Source of the DNA: an uncultured Lactobacillus sp.
GTDB lineage: Bacteria; Bacillota; Bacilli; Lactobacillales; Lactobacillaceae
Length of the DNA: 32,112 nucleotides
Reading direction: 5' to 3'
Assembly: GCA_945971245.1 (NCBI GenBank)
Contig: CAMFOZ010000007.1
Coordinates: forward strand, 1 to 32,112
Of this stretch, positions 9,688-21,459 are shown one piece after another. Position 1 is the stretch's first letter; every line of letters begins with the position of its first letter. The position numbers and the translations under genes are program-made. The notes beneath the pieces are model-generated. The model ran no database searches, was not told the DNA's origin, and saw only the letters and a program-made list of their open reading frames with translations.

Positions 9688-12051
9688 TTAACGCGTCACG
9701 TTCTGCCGAATCTCGGACTTCATGAAGAGCCGCGTCGTCTCGTATTCGATATCGGCGATCATCTGCTCAAACATGTGGTAGCCGGCGGTCTGGTATTCAA
9801 CCAGCGGGTTCAATTGCCCGTAACCACGCAGGCCGACTGACTGCCGGAACTGGTCCATCACATCAATGTGGTCAGTCCAGTGGGAGTCAACCACCCGCAG
9901 GAGAACAACCTTCTCAAATTCCAGCATTTGAGCGGGATCGTAGAGCTGACGTTGCTTATCCTTGTAGACACCCTTGGCAAAGGTCATCAGGTAGTCTACA
10001 ATTTCGTCCTTGCTCTTCCCCTTGAGGTCATCAACCTTGATGGTATTTGGCTTGACCAGAACTTCTTCGGCAAAGTCAACGATGCCCTTCAGATCCCAAT
10101 CCTTCTTGTCACCGAGGGTGTGTTGTTCAACTTCCCGTTGGATGGTCCGCTTGAAGATTGGCATCAGGACCCACTTCAGCGACTTGTCTTCGGTAATGAT
10201 CTGCTGCCGTTCCTTGTAGATGATTTCACGCTGTTCACGCATCACGTCATCGTACTGGAGAACATTCTTCCGGGAGTCGTAGTTGTTCCCTTCAACCCGC
10301 TTCTGGGCGGATTCAACCTGCCGGGTCAGGAAACGACTCTTGATAACTGCATCATCGTCATCGACCTTCATCCGTTGCAGGAAGTTCTTGATCCGGTCAC
10401 CACCGAACCGCTTCATCAGGTCATCTTCCAGTGACAGGTAGAACTGGGACAGACCAGGGTCACCCTGCCGACCAGAACGGCCACGAAGCTGGTTATCAAT
10501 CCGCCGGGACTCGTGTCGTTCAGTCCCGATTACGGCTAGACCACCGAGTTCACGAACACCGGGGCCGAGCTTGATATCGGTCCCCCGTCCGGCCATGTTG
10601 GTGGCAATCGTAACGGCACCCTTCTGACCGGCGTTCTTGATAATGTCGGCTTCCTTGGCGTGGTTCTTCGCGTTCAGGACCACATGTGGAATGTGTTCCT
10701 GATCCAACAGGTGGGACAAGTATTCGGAAGTTTCAACGGCCACGGTCCCAACCAGGATTGGTTGGCCCTTGGCGTGAAGCTTCTTGATCCGCTTAACAAC
10801 GGCCGCAAACTTACTCTTTAAGGTTGGGTAGAGCAGGTCAGGCTCATCCTTACGAATAACCGGCTTGTTCGTCGGGATCGTGATGGTCTCCATGTTATAG
10901 ATTTCCCGGAATTCTTCCTGTTCAGTCTTCGCCGTCCCGGTCATCCCGGCCAGCTTGTTGTACATCCGGAAAAGGTTCTGGTAAGTGATGTTGGCCATCG
11001 TCTTGTTTTCTTCCTGAATCTCAACGCCTTCCTTGGCTTCGATCGCCTGGTGCAGGCCATCGGAGAACCGCCGCCCCTGCATAACACGACCGGTGAAGGA
11101 ATCAACGATTAAGACTTCACCGTCAGAGACCACGTAGTCCTTGTCACGGTGCATAATGTAGTTAGCCCGCAGAGCCTGATCCAAGTGGTGGGTCAGTGGG
11201 GTGTTCTCTGGGTCGTAGAGGTTCTTCAGGTTGAAGTACTTCTCGGCCTTTTGAATTCCAGCATCCGTCAGAGCCACTGTCTTGGATTCCAGGTCGACCT
11301 TGTAATCGACTTCGTTCTTCAACTGCTTGACGAACCGGTCCGTCTGCTTGTACAGCTTAGAGGTTCCCGTACCAGGACCAGAAATAATCAGTGGTGTCCG
11401 CGCTTCATCGATCAAGATGGAGTCCACCTCATCGACTAAGGCGTAGTTCAGGCCCCGCTGAACCTGGTCTTCCTTGTAGACCGCCATGTTATCACGCAGG
11501 TAGTCAAACCCGATTTCACTGTTGGTCGAGTACATAATGTCGGCCTTGTAGGCTTCCCGCTTCTGATCCGGACTCATCTCGGAGTTGTTGACACCGACAC
11601 TGCAGCCCAACCAGTTGTAGAGCTGACCCATCTCAGTGGCATCACGCTTGGAGAGGTATTCGTTAACCGTGATAACATGAACACCCTTACCAGAAATGGC
11701 ATTCAGATAAACCGGCATGGTTGCGGTTAAGGTCTTACCTTCACCAGTCTTCATTTCGGCAATGTTACCTTCGTGGAGCACAATTCCCCCCATGACCTGA
11801 ACGTGGAATGGGTAAAGGCCAAGGACCCGCTTAGCACCTTCACGAGCAACGGCAAAAGCTTCGGGCAGCATATCATCCAAAGATTCACCCTTTTGGTAGC
11901 GTTGGCGGAACTCTGGCGTCTTCGCCTGGAGCTGCTCATCGGTCATCGCAGCCATTGTCTTCGCATAACTGTCAACTTTATTTGCGATTTTGTTAATCCG
12001 CCGTAATTCGCGACGGTCGCTTTCAATCCATTTTCTTAAAATGTTGGCCAT
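9688..12051 (-). CDS. secA: Protein translocase ATPase subunit SecA
   Basis: 787 aa; [63 protein letters not shown]. Confidence 0.98.
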   Translation of the reverse strand: MANILRKWIESDRRELRRINKIANKVDSYAKTMAAMTDEQLQAKTPEFRQRYQKGESLDDMLPEAFAVAREGAKRVLGLYPFHVQVMGGIVLHEGNIAEMKTGEGKTLTATMPVYLNAISGKGVHVITVNEYLSKRDATEMGQLYNWLGCSVGVNNSEMSPDQKREAYKADIMYSTNSEIGFDYLRDNMAVYKEDQVQRGLNYALVDEVDSILIDEARTPLIISGPGTGTSKLYKQTDRFVKQLKNEVDYKVDLESKTVALTDAGIQKAEKYFNLKNLYDPENTPLTHHLDQALRANYIMHRDKDYVVSDGEVLIVDSFTGRVMQGRRFSDGLHQAIEAKEGVEIQEENKTMANITYQNLFRMYNKLAGMTGTAKTEQEEFREIYNMETITIPTNKPVIRKDEPDLLYPTLKSKFAAVVKRIKKLHAKGQPILVGTVAVETSEYLSHLLDQEHIPHVVLNAKNHAKEADIIKNAGQKGAVTIATNMAGRGTDIKLGPGVRELGGLAVIGTERHESRRIDNQLRGRSGRQGDPGLSQFYLSLEDDLMKRFGGDRIKNFLQRMKVDDDDAVIKSRFLTRQVESAQKRVEGNNYDSRKNVLQYDDVMREQREIIYKERQQIITEDKSLKWVLMPIFKRTIQREVEQHTLGDKKDWDLKGIVDFAEEVLVKPNTIKVDDLKGKSKDEIVDYLMTFAKGVYKDKQRQLYDPAQMLEFEKVVLLRVVDSHWTDHIDVMDQFRQSVGLRGYGQLNPLVEYQTAGYHMFEQMIADIEYETTRLFMKSEIRQNVTR

Positions 12052-12200
12052 AAAAGCGTCCTTCCTAATTTACTAGCTCGAGCTAAAATCCATTAAAAAG
12101 TGCTACTCAAGCCAATTATATTATTTTATTCTAACTTAAATATTTTAACACGTTCACCAAGCTTTGAAAACTAGCATGCTCAAGCAGAAAGCCATCAAAA

Positions 12201-12234
12201 AAGGACTACCGCAACTAACCTGCCATAGTCCTCT
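12201..12234 (-). terminator. Terminator downstream of hpf
   Basis: Minus strand: GAGGACTATGGCA-ggttag-TTGCGGTAGTCCTTTTTTG. Confidence 0.75.
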
Positions 12235-12254
12235 TAGTTATAAATTGTCGATTA

Positions 12255-12797
12255 TTATTCGGCTTCAATCAGGCCGTACCGACCATCACGCCGACGGTAA
12301 ACGATGCTCGTTCCGTTCGTCTCGGCGTCTTGGAAGATGAAGAAGTCGTGGCCCAGCATGTCCATCTGCAGAACCGCTTCTTCAGGATCCATTGGCTTCA
12401 ATGCGATCTGCTTCGTCCGAACGATCTTCAAGTCGTCGGTAGTTGCTGAATCGTCATCACTTGGTACGAACTCAAGGTTCTTGAAGCCCTTTTCACGTGA
12501 CTTCCGGTTGATCTTGGTCTTGTACTTCCGAATCTGACGTTCAAGCTTATCGGTTACCAAGTCAACACTGCCGTACATATCATTGGAGGTTTCTTCAGCC
12601 CGCAATGTTAAGTATGGAAGCGGGATAGTTACTTCAACCTTGTAAGTACGGTTTGGGTAAACCTTCAAGTTCACGTGGGCGGTAGCTTCAACATTATCTT
12701 CAAAGAACTTTTGAAGCTTGCTGATCCGCTTTACTACATAGTCACGAATTGAGTCAGTGACTTCGACATTTTCACCACGAATATTGAACTTTAACAT
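12255..12797 (-). CDS. hpf: Long-form ribosome hibernation promoting factor
   Basis: MLKFNIRGENVEVTDSIRDYVVKRISKL N-domain plus C-terminal KPMDPEEAVLQMDMLGHDFFIFQDAETN; ATG at 12797 preferred over TTG at 12800. Confidence 0.95.
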   Translation of the reverse strand: MLKFNIRGENVEVTDSIRDYVVKRISKLQKFFEDNVEATAHVNLKVYPNRTYKVEVTIPLPYLTLRAEETSNDMYGSVDLVTDKLERQIRKYKTKINRKSREKGFKNLEFVPSDDDSATTDDLKIVRTKQIALKPMDPEEAVLQMDMLGHDFFIFQDAETNGTSIVYRRRDGRYGLIEAE

Positions 12798-12929
12798 CAA
12801 ACATCTCTCCTTTCAGTCCAAGCATATGCTTGATCTGATATCAGAAGGACCACTCTTCTCATATCCTATCTATATTATAGTTTAGTTCTGATCAATAAAC
12901 AAACCGTTTTCATTAACCTTTAAAATTAT

Positions 12930-13607
12930 TTAACGTGCTACGGAAAGGCTTACAATCTCACTACATTGCGCTTTTTTAAAAAGGATCGCGGCATGATAGA
13001 GCGTCCGACCCGTCGTATAGATATCATCTACCAATAAGATCCGCTTACCGTGCACCACTGCCGAGTCACTCAGGATAAACGGCTGGGGCGTCTGAAGGCG
13101 TTGTCGCCGACTCTTGTGTGACTGGGCTGTCTTGTCCACAGCGCGGTGCCGGAGGAGTGGGGCTACCGTGGCATCCCCGATAAGGCCTAGCACCTGGTTG
13201 AACCCCCGCGTGGCCATTGTCGTGGTGGTTACTGGGATGGGCACCACCAGGTCGGCCTGCAGCTGGCGAATGCGTTGCTGGAGTTCAACCGTGAAAACTT
13301 GACGCAACCGGTAATCCCCCAGAAACTTGTAGCGCTGCATGTATTCCTTCATGGCATCATTATAGGTGTAGAGGGCCTGGTGATTGAGGTGCCAACCATA
13401 CTGGTGCTGCCACTGTTCACATTCACAGCACAGGTGCGGGTGCTCCTGGGGACGGCCACAGCCGGGACAGGCATGATCCGGGTTGATCCGGTCAAAGCCA
13501 GCGCGACACTGTTCACAGATAACCGGCCGTTCCAGCGGTCTTAACATTAACAGGTCGCCAAGGTTTAACCGGACTGGCAGACGGGCATTACAAAGCAGGC
13601 AGTTCAT
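12930..13607 (-). CDS. comFC: ComF family competence protein (phosphoribosyltransferase-like)
   Basis: MNCLLCNARL zinc motif, CPGCGRPQ, VPIPVTTTTMATRGFNQ, ILLVDDIYTTGRT PRPP loop; start at 13607 overlaps the comFA stop as ATGA. Confidence 0.92.
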   Translation of the reverse strand: MNCLLCNARLPVRLNLGDLLMLRPLERPVICEQCRAGFDRINPDHACPGCGRPQEHPHLCCECEQWQHQYGWHLNHQALYTYNDAMKEYMQRYKFLGDYRLRQVFTVELQQRIRQLQADLVVPIPVTTTTMATRGFNQVLGLIGDATVAPLLRHRAVDKTAQSHKSRRQRLQTPQPFILSDSAVVHGKRILLVDDIYTTGRTLYHAAILFKKAQCSEIVSLSVAR

Positions 13608-14932
13608 CGCTTCAGTGCCCGGCCCTTGCGATTCATGAAGTTCACCTGGCGCACTGCTGACCGCACCCGCCGACACTGCCCGGCGATCCAGAAGCCAACC
13701 GTCCCCGTCGGCCGACTCAGCGATCGTCCTGCCCGCCCGGCAATCTGGACCAGGGCTGAGGATGAGAAGACTGGTTCATCGGCGCCCAGGACAAACACAT
13801 CGATTTCCGGGAAGGTCACTCCCCGTTCCAGGATGGTCGTGGTTACCAAGAAGTCATACTTACCATCACGCATCCCCTGGACCTTCGTCAACCGGTCCGG
13901 ATCCGCGGCATGAACAGTCGTAAACGGATGACGAGGTAACGCAGTCTGGAGAATGGGCCCCACCACCGCTAGGTCCGCCACGTGGGGGACAAATAAGAGA
14001 AAACGATAGCCGTTATCCAAAGACCGGCGAAGTTGACTAAGCAGGCTAGCTGGCAGATGCCCACGCTGCAACCCCCGCCGCCATCCCGGGGCCAAGTGCA
14101 GGTGGATCCGTGGCAATAAATGGCCATGGTAACGGAGCGGTAAGTAGCTCACCGCCAAGTGTCCGCGCCGGACCTGTCGCAGGAGGGCTGGGCCCGGAGT
14201 AGCCGTCAGGTACAGGCAGCCGCCCGCCTTCTTCACCGCCTGGCGACTGGCAAAGAGCAGGGCATCATTGGCGGCGAAGGGAAAGGCATCCACCTCATCG
14301 ATAATCAAGTTATCGAAGGCATGGTAGAAACGCAGCAACTGGTGGGTGGTACAAACCGTCAGCTGGGCATAGTGATAGGGTAGCTCCTGCCGACCGTGCA
14401 ATAGGACCAGCGAAGTATTCTGAAAAGCGGCCTGCAGACGGGGGTATAATTCCAGGCAGACATCCACCCGGGGTGAGGCCACCGCTAGCCGCTCTCCCCG
14501 CGCCAGAGCATGGGCAATCCCCCTGAACATCATTTCGGTTTTACCAGCACCGGTCACCGCCCACAGTAGTTGGTGACGATGAGCGGTCATCCCCGCATCG
14601 ACCGTGGTAGCCGCCTCCTCCTGTAAGGGCGACAGTTGCCCTGTCCAGGTTAGAACTGGCGAAGTCACCGTGAATTGATTTGGCTCCGGAACATGATAAA
14701 ATTTATTTAACGTCGCCACCCGCCCCAGGTTAATGCAGCGGGGACAATAAAATTCATCATTCGGTAAGGCGGCAACCCGGCAGGCCGTCTCCTGACCGCA
14801 ACGCAGGCAGCGGATCATTTGCCCGTGCCGGGTCATCGTCGGTAGTACCTCAATCGGTGGGGCTGGCTTGGCACGCCGCCACTCGGGCTGGTCAATCAGC
14901 ACCCGCCGCCCATAATACTCACTTAAATCCAT
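13604..14932 (-). CDS. comFA: ComFA DEAD-box-like competence helicase
   Basis: CLRCGQ...CPRC zinc site, Walker A AVTGAGKTEM, IIDEVDAFPF, LYLTATPG, QIAGRAGRS. Confidence 0.94.
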   Translation of the reverse strand: MDLSEYYGRRVLIDQPEWRRAKPAPPIEVLPTMTRHGQMIRCLRCGQETACRVAALPNDEFYCPRCINLGRVATLNKFYHVPEPNQFTVTSPVLTWTGQLSPLQEEAATTVDAGMTAHRHQLLWAVTGAGKTEMMFRGIAHALARGERLAVASPRVDVCLELYPRLQAAFQNTSLVLLHGRQELPYHYAQLTVCTTHQLLRFYHAFDNLIIDEVDAFPFAANDALLFASRQAVKKAGGCLYLTATPGPALLRQVRRGHLAVSYLPLRYHGHLLPRIHLHLAPGWRRGLQRGHLPASLLSQLRRSLDNGYRFLLFVPHVADLAVVGPILQTALPRHPFTTVHAADPDRLTKVQGMRDGKYDFLVTTTILERGVTFPEIDVFVLGADEPVFSSSALVQIAGRAGRSLSRPTGTVGFWIAGQCRRVRSAVRQVNFMNRKGRALKR

Positions 14933-14994
14933 CACTATCCCCCCTACCTAATAAGTACGGGAATACTTACCAAAGATACGAAAGAAGTTTTTAC

Positions 14995-15636
14995 ATGTCA
15001 GAACCATTCATTACCATTGCTAAGAACACCAGCTTCGAGATGGTCATCAAGAAATCGCGTTTTATCTGCTCAATCGGCCGGGCCGACACGGAAGAGGCCG
15101 CCCAGGACTTCATCGCCCAAGTCCAGGCCGCTAATCGCAAGGCCAATCACAACTGTTTTGCCTACATGGTCGGCGACAATGATCAGATCCAGCGGGAAAG
15201 TGACAATGGGGAGCCAAGTGGGACGGCCGGGGTGCCGATCCTGGAATCCCTCCAGCTAGCCAAGCTCCATAATGTCGTCGCCGTGGTAACCCGGTACTTC
15301 GGTGGGATCAAGCTCGGGGCGGGAGGCCTCATCCGGGCATACAGCAACGTCACCACCAACGCCATTCACCAGGCGGGCCTTGTTCAGCGGGTTATCCAAA
15401 CCGCCGTCGACATCACCGTCAGCTACGCCCAGCACGACAAGCTCCTGTACTTCCTCAAGGAACAACAGATTGAGGTCGCTAACGAGGCATACGGCGTGGA
15501 CGTGACGGTCACCATCTTCGTTGACCAAGCGGCCATGGATGACCTCATCGCCCTGCTCACCAACCGGTTCAATGACCAACTCCAAATAAAAAAGGGCCAA
15601 CCCCGCAACCACGAGGTGCCCTATCAGCCAGCCTAA
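14995..15636 (+). CDS. YigZ/IMPACT family protein
   Basis: MSEPFITIAKNTSFEMVIKKSRFICSIGR ... DNGEPSGTAGVPILESLQ ... VVTRYFGGIKLGAGGLIRAYS; ATG at 14995 preferred over the 14857 ORF start, which lies inside comFA antisense. Confidence 0.95.
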   Translation: MSEPFITIAKNTSFEMVIKKSRFICSIGRADTEEAAQDFIAQVQAANRKANHNCFAYMVGDNDQIQRESDNGEPSGTAGVPILESLQLAKLHNVVAVVTRYFGGIKLGAGGLIRAYSNVTTNAIHQAGLVQRVIQTAVDITVSYAQHDKLLYFLKEQQIEVANEAYGVDVTVTIFVDQAAMDDLIALLTNRFNDQLQIKKGQPRNHEVPYQPA

Positions 15637-15893
15637 ACCAAGACGGCTTCCGCAATATCTAAAATAATAATGAAGGTCGTAATGCCGACCAGCCAGCCCA
15701 GGATCACCCGCGCGTGATGATCATGGGCTTTTAATTTATCCCAGTTAAAGCCGCAGTACGCTGCCACCATCAGCAGGCAGCCGATGATCCCGTAGATGCC
15801 CGAGTGGAAGCCGCGGTTATCGATGGAATAGCTGGCAGTGAAGAAGAGGCCCAGCGCAAATAGCAGGCCGTATAGCAATTGTTTTCTTTCCAT
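15633..15893 (-). CDS. Small hydrophobic membrane protein, unknown function
   Basis: 86 aa with about 3 predicted hydrophobic segments; upstream AAGGAGC. Confidence 0.7.
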   Translation of the reverse strand: MERKQLLYGLLFALGLFFTASYSIDNRGFHSGIYGIIGCLLMVAAYCGFNWDKLKAHDHHARVILGWLVGITTFIIILDIAEAVLV

Positions 15894-15910
15894 AAAAGCT
15901 CCTTACTAAA

Positions 15911-15946
15911 AACGGCGCCCTCCAGTTTGACCGGGGCACCGTTTGT
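15911..15946 (-). terminator. Terminator downstream of the KimA-like transporter gene
   Basis: Minus strand: AACGGTGCCCCggtcaaactggaGGGCGCCGTTTTTAG. Confidence 0.75.
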
Positions 15947-15949
15947 TTT

Positions 15950-17788
15950 TTATTCGTGTAAGTGATAATTGTAACTGGCCACGATGATGTTCTCACGTGA
16001 GTTCAGCACCGCCCGCAGACGAACACTGGTCTGATTGTGCAGAGCCAGCTGCCATGGGTGCTTTGGAATGAACTGCGGAACCAGGACGGTTGTCGAGTAG
16101 TTCCGTGCCTCCGCCCGCTTGGCGATTACGTCAACGAAACGCAGGGTTGGCTTGGCAATTGACCGGTAGGAAGAATGGATGTCAACGAAACGAACATCCG
16201 GGTACTCGGCCTTAAATTCGTTGGCCGTCTTGTGTTCCTTCCCAGGGTTTTCATCGAATGACACGTGCATCGCAATGACATAGTCACCGATGGACCGGGC
16301 ATAGTTAATTGCCCCCCGGGTGACCCGGGTGACATTCCCAACCAGGACAATGACGGTAGAGCCATCATAGTCGTGAAGCTGAACCTTGGTCTTTTCAGCC
16401 ACCCGCAACTGTGCCGCCACCTTAACATAGTGAGAGTGAACAGCGTGGAACAAGAAGAGCAGGAGCGGCATGATGATCAGGTATGGCCAAACATTACTGA
16501 AGTGCTGCCAGAAGAGACAGATAACCAAGATAAAGGAAATCAGGGCTCCGACAAAGTTGATGAAGGCCTTGCCGACCCACCAGCCTTCACGTTCCCGGAA
16601 CCAGTGGATAATCATCCCGGATTGGGAAAGCGTGAACGGTACGAACACTCCGACCGCGTACAGTGGAATCAGCATGTTGGTCTGACCGTGGAAGATCAAG
16701 ATCAAGATGATGGCACCGATCGCCAGGGAAATGATCCCGTTGGAGTAGCCCAGCCGATCACCACGGTCCATGAAGGCATGCGGCATGTACTTATCCTTGG
16801 CCATGTTGAAGGCCAGGATTGGGAAGGCTGAGAACCCGGTGTTAGCGGCAACCGCCAGGATCATGGCCGTCGACAGCTGCAGCAGGTAAAAGCCAATCCC
16901 GTGGCCGCCGAAGATCTGAGCCGCCATCTGGGACATGATCGTTGTCCGTGAGTTTGGTACCAGCCCCAGGTAGAAGCTGAAGAAGATGATGGCAATGAAG
17001 AAGAAGGCCAGGATGGCACTCATGATGGCCAGCGTTGTCGCCGCGTTCTTCTCCTTAGGCTTATTGAAGTTTGGCACCGCGTTACTTACGGCTTCCACCC
17101 CCGTCAGTGAGGATGAACCAGCCGAGAACGCCCGGATAAACAGGACGAATGACATCCCGGCAACCGGTGTCCCGTAGTCAGCAACCGCATGGTAATGAAT
17201 CTGACCAGTAAGGATGTTGTAACCACCCCAGATGATCATGATCATCGTCATCAAGACGAAGAAGTAGACCGGCACGGTCAGGAAGTTGGCACTCTCGCTC
17301 ATCCCCCGTAGATTCATGAACATGATCAGCAGGACGATAATGATCGAGATCGGTACCGAATAGTGGTACAGGGCGGGGATTGCCGAGGTGATCGCTTCGG
17401 TCCCAGAAGTCGTGGAAACCGCCACGGTTAGCATGTAGTCAACCAGGAGGGATCCCCCAGCAAACAGCCCCCCGTTGCTCCCCCAGTTTCGGGTGGCAAC
17501 CACATAGGCACCCCCACCACTCGGGTAAGCATGGATAATCTGTTGGTATGATAGCGTGATCGCCAGCAGTAAGATCAGAACAATTGCTGCGATCGGGATT
17601 GAGTACCAGATTGCCGCAGCCGACAGGGTTACCAGGACAGTCGTAATCTGCTCTGGACCATAGGCCACTGACGAAATGGCATCTGACGACAGCATCGCCA
17701 GGGCTTTAAACTTTGTTAAGTGGGTTTGCCCTTCATCAAGGGTCTTTAATGGTTTTCCAATTAACACGCGTTTAAGATAGCGCCACAT
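15950..17788 (-). CDS. APC superfamily transporter, KimA (YdaO)-like potassium importer
   Basis: WRYLKRVLIGKPLKTL...LTKFKALAMLSSDAISSVAYGPEQI...SYQQIIHAYPSGGGAYVVA resembles B. subtilis KimA from memory; soluble C-terminal domain; start at 17788 with GGGAGGGAG SD. Confidence 0.75.
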   Translation of the reverse strand: MWRYLKRVLIGKPLKTLDEGQTHLTKFKALAMLSSDAISSVAYGPEQITTVLVTLSAAAIWYSIPIAAIVLILLLAITLSYQQIIHAYPSGGGAYVVATRNWGSNGGLFAGGSLLVDYMLTVAVSTTSGTEAITSAIPALYHYSVPISIIIVLLIMFMNLRGMSESANFLTVPVYFFVLMTMIMIIWGGYNILTGQIHYHAVADYGTPVAGMSFVLFIRAFSAGSSSLTGVEAVSNAVPNFNKPKEKNAATTLAIMSAILAFFFIAIIFFSFYLGLVPNSRTTIMSQMAAQIFGGHGIGFYLLQLSTAMILAVAANTGFSAFPILAFNMAKDKYMPHAFMDRGDRLGYSNGIISLAIGAIILILIFHGQTNMLIPLYAVGVFVPFTLSQSGMIIHWFREREGWWVGKAFINFVGALISFILVICLFWQHFSNVWPYLIIMPLLLFLFHAVHSHYVKVAAQLRVAEKTKVQLHDYDGSTVIVLVGNVTRVTRGAINYARSIGDYVIAMHVSFDENPGKEHKTANEFKAEYPDVRFVDIHSSYRSIAKPTLRFVDVIAKRAEARNYSTTVLVPQFIPKHPWQLALHNQTSVRLRAVLNSRENIIVASYNYHLHE

Positions 17789-17944
17789 TTCTCTCCCTCC
17801 CAATGATTTTGATTTGGGTCAGTAAATTGGCTCCATTAATTTAATTATCACGTTATTTGAGATAACTGGATAATATTATAATTTATTAACGTCGTTTGCA
17901 ACAAGCATTTCGGAACTTTTTTCGCCAATTAGGACATTTCTACG

Positions 17945-19540
17945 CTAAAGTTTGACCCGCTGGTTGACCTCTTCAGCCCCCGGATCAATCTCGGCCAGGT
18001 GACTGCGCGTTCCCCACCAGTAGAAGAACAGGGAGAAGACAATGATCACCACGAAGTCCCACGGGTACTTAATCCAGTTTTGACCACCGAAGCCTTCGCT
18101 ACCCATGTAGGACATGAGCGAGATGAAAACCAGGTAACATAGCAGCCAGGCACTGCTCTTCAGCTGTGGCCCCCAGGTGGTATGGTGGTAACGGGCTTCG
18201 TAGTAAAGGTAGATTGGCAATCCCAAAGCAATGACCAGGATCACCTGGATCGTCGTCGGCCACATGGTCCAGTAGATCGCCAGGCTCGCCAGGACAAAGG
18301 CGACCGGCGCCAACCATGGCATATAAGCCGGCGCAAACGGCCGCTTAAGGTCCGGCCGCATCTTACGAAGGGCAATCACGGTTACTGGACCGGTCAGGTA
18401 GGCGATCAGCGTGGAGCCCGTGATAACGGTTGCCAGCAGGCTCCAGTTCCGGAAGGTATTGACTAAAATAACCGCCAGAACAAAGTCGGTCACCATGGCA
18501 AACCGCGGAATCATGTACCGCCGAGCTAACCGTCCCAGCCATTGTGGCAGGTGCTTGGTGTGGGTCATGGCCGCCAAGGCCCGGGAAGCCGTGGCCACAA
18601 ATGCGACTCCGGTGCCGAATGGTGATACGAAGGCATCCATGTAAAGCAGGATGGCCAGCCAGTTCATCCCGAGTAGGATGGCAATATCGGCAAACGGTGA
18701 AGTGAAATTGATCCCGTGCCAGCCATCCTTGGCCAGCATTGCCGGATCAATTGCGCCGATAAAGGCCACCTGCAGCATGATGTAGATCACGGCGGTGATG
18801 ATCATGGAGATCAGGACCCCCCGGACGATGTTCTTATGGGGGTTAACCATTTCCCCACCCATATTAATAATCGTCTGGAAGGCATCGTAGGACATGATGA
18901 TCCCGGAAACCGCAGCGGCCTCGAAGATCGACCGGCTCCCGTAAGGCATGAAGGTCCCAACACTGTGACCGAAGTTAGCCGGATGGAAGCCACTGATGAT
19001 CAGCATCAGGATCGTTAAGGTTGGCAAAACGATCTTGAAGACCGAAATTAGGTTAGTGAACCGGGTCATCAGCTTAACAGACCAGAAGTTGATTAGGGTA
19101 AAGACCAGCATGAAGAGCACGACCACCCACATTCCGTTAGCCGTGATGTTGCCATTCTTCATGAAGTGGTGGGTCCAGTTGGCCCAGGACCACGGCCAAG
19201 AACTCATGTACTGGACCGAAGCCACCGCCTCCATTGGGACCAGAGTGATTAAGGAGATCCAGTTGGCCCAAGCAGCAATGAAGCCAAGTAACTGGCCATG
19301 ACTATACTGGGCATACCGGCTCATCCCACCGCTCTCCGGAAACATCGCCCCCAGTTCAACATAAGTCAGGGCAATGCTGATAATAATTACTGCCCCGAGG
19401 ACCCAGGAAATAATGGCGGCTGGCCCGGCAACCTTTGCGGCGGTCCCGGCACCAAATAGCCAGCCAGAACCGATCAAGGAATTTAGGGCCAGCATAATCC
19501 CCGAGAAAAGGCTTATCTTCTGTACTTTTAGTTTTTTCAT
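17945..19540 (-). CDS. APC family amino-acid permease
   Basis: About 12 TM; MLALNSLIGSGWLFGAGTAAKVAGPAAIISWVLGA, MFPESGGMSRYA; start at 19540 with GAGGGGAG SD. Confidence 0.88.
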   Translation of the reverse strand: MKKLKVQKISLFSGIMLALNSLIGSGWLFGAGTAAKVAGPAAIISWVLGAVIIISIALTYVELGAMFPESGGMSRYAQYSHGQLLGFIAAWANWISLITLVPMEAVASVQYMSSWPWSWANWTHHFMKNGNITANGMWVVVLFMLVFTLINFWSVKLMTRFTNLISVFKIVLPTLTILMLIISGFHPANFGHSVGTFMPYGSRSIFEAAAVSGIIMSYDAFQTIINMGGEMVNPHKNIVRGVLISMIITAVIYIMLQVAFIGAIDPAMLAKDGWHGINFTSPFADIAILLGMNWLAILLYMDAFVSPFGTGVAFVATASRALAAMTHTKHLPQWLGRLARRYMIPRFAMVTDFVLAVILVNTFRNWSLLATVITGSTLIAYLTGPVTVIALRKMRPDLKRPFAPAYMPWLAPVAFVLASLAIYWTMWPTTIQVILVIALGLPIYLYYEARYHHTTWGPQLKSSAWLLCYLVFISLMSYMGSEGFGGQNWIKYPWDFVVIIVFSLFFYWWGTRSHLAEIDPGAEEVNQRVKL

Positions 19541-19588
19541 CAATAACTCCCCTCTGCCAAGGTTATTTTTTAAATAATGCATGATCTA

Positions 19589-19623
19589 CTTTACCACATC
19601 GCGGCCGCCGCGCGGGGGTAAAG
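19589..19623. repeat. GC-rich two-tier inverted repeat upstream of APC permease
   Basis: CTTTACC-acat-CGCGG-ccg-CCGCG-cggg-GGTAAAG. Confidence 0.7.
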
Positions 19624-19639
19624 TCCTCGGCGGCAATCA

Positions 19640-19657
19640 ATATTTCCCGGGAAATAT
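19640..19657. repeat. 18-bp perfect palindrome ATATTTCCCGGGAAATAT
   Basis: Read directly; self-reverse-complementary over 18 bp. Confidence 0.9.
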
Positions 19658-19687
19658 GATTTTGAAGCAGGGCAAAAGAAGCGCGAA

Positions 19688-19736
19688 TAGCAAAAAAATA
19701 ACCACGAGGAAGGTTATTCCTCATGGTTATTTTTAG
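19688..19736 (-). terminator. Terminator downstream of groEL
   Basis: Minus strand: AAATAACCATGAGGAAtaaccTTCCTCGTGGTTATTTTTTTGC. Confidence 0.9.
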
Positions 19737-19766
19737 TTTATTATCTCAGTAATTTAAGAGGACAGA

Positions 19767-21398
<1,632 letters not shown>

Positions 21399-21459
21399 TT
21401 ATTGTCACCTCATTAAATGAAAGTAATGATTTTTAACGTTTGATTTTAATTGATTAAAC

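Noticed and set aside
9868-10434. 188-aa plus-strand ORF opposite secA
   Set aside because: Antisense to conserved SecA sequence; no independent support.
13608-13676. N-terminal extension MSAGAVSSAPGELHESQGPGTEA of comFC
   Set aside because: Lies inside comFA; the ATGA overlap at 13607 gives the natural start MNCLLCN.
14857-14994. N-terminal extension of the yigZ ORF
   Set aside because: Overlaps comFA antisense; MSEPFITIAKN at 14995 matches the usual YigZ N-terminus.
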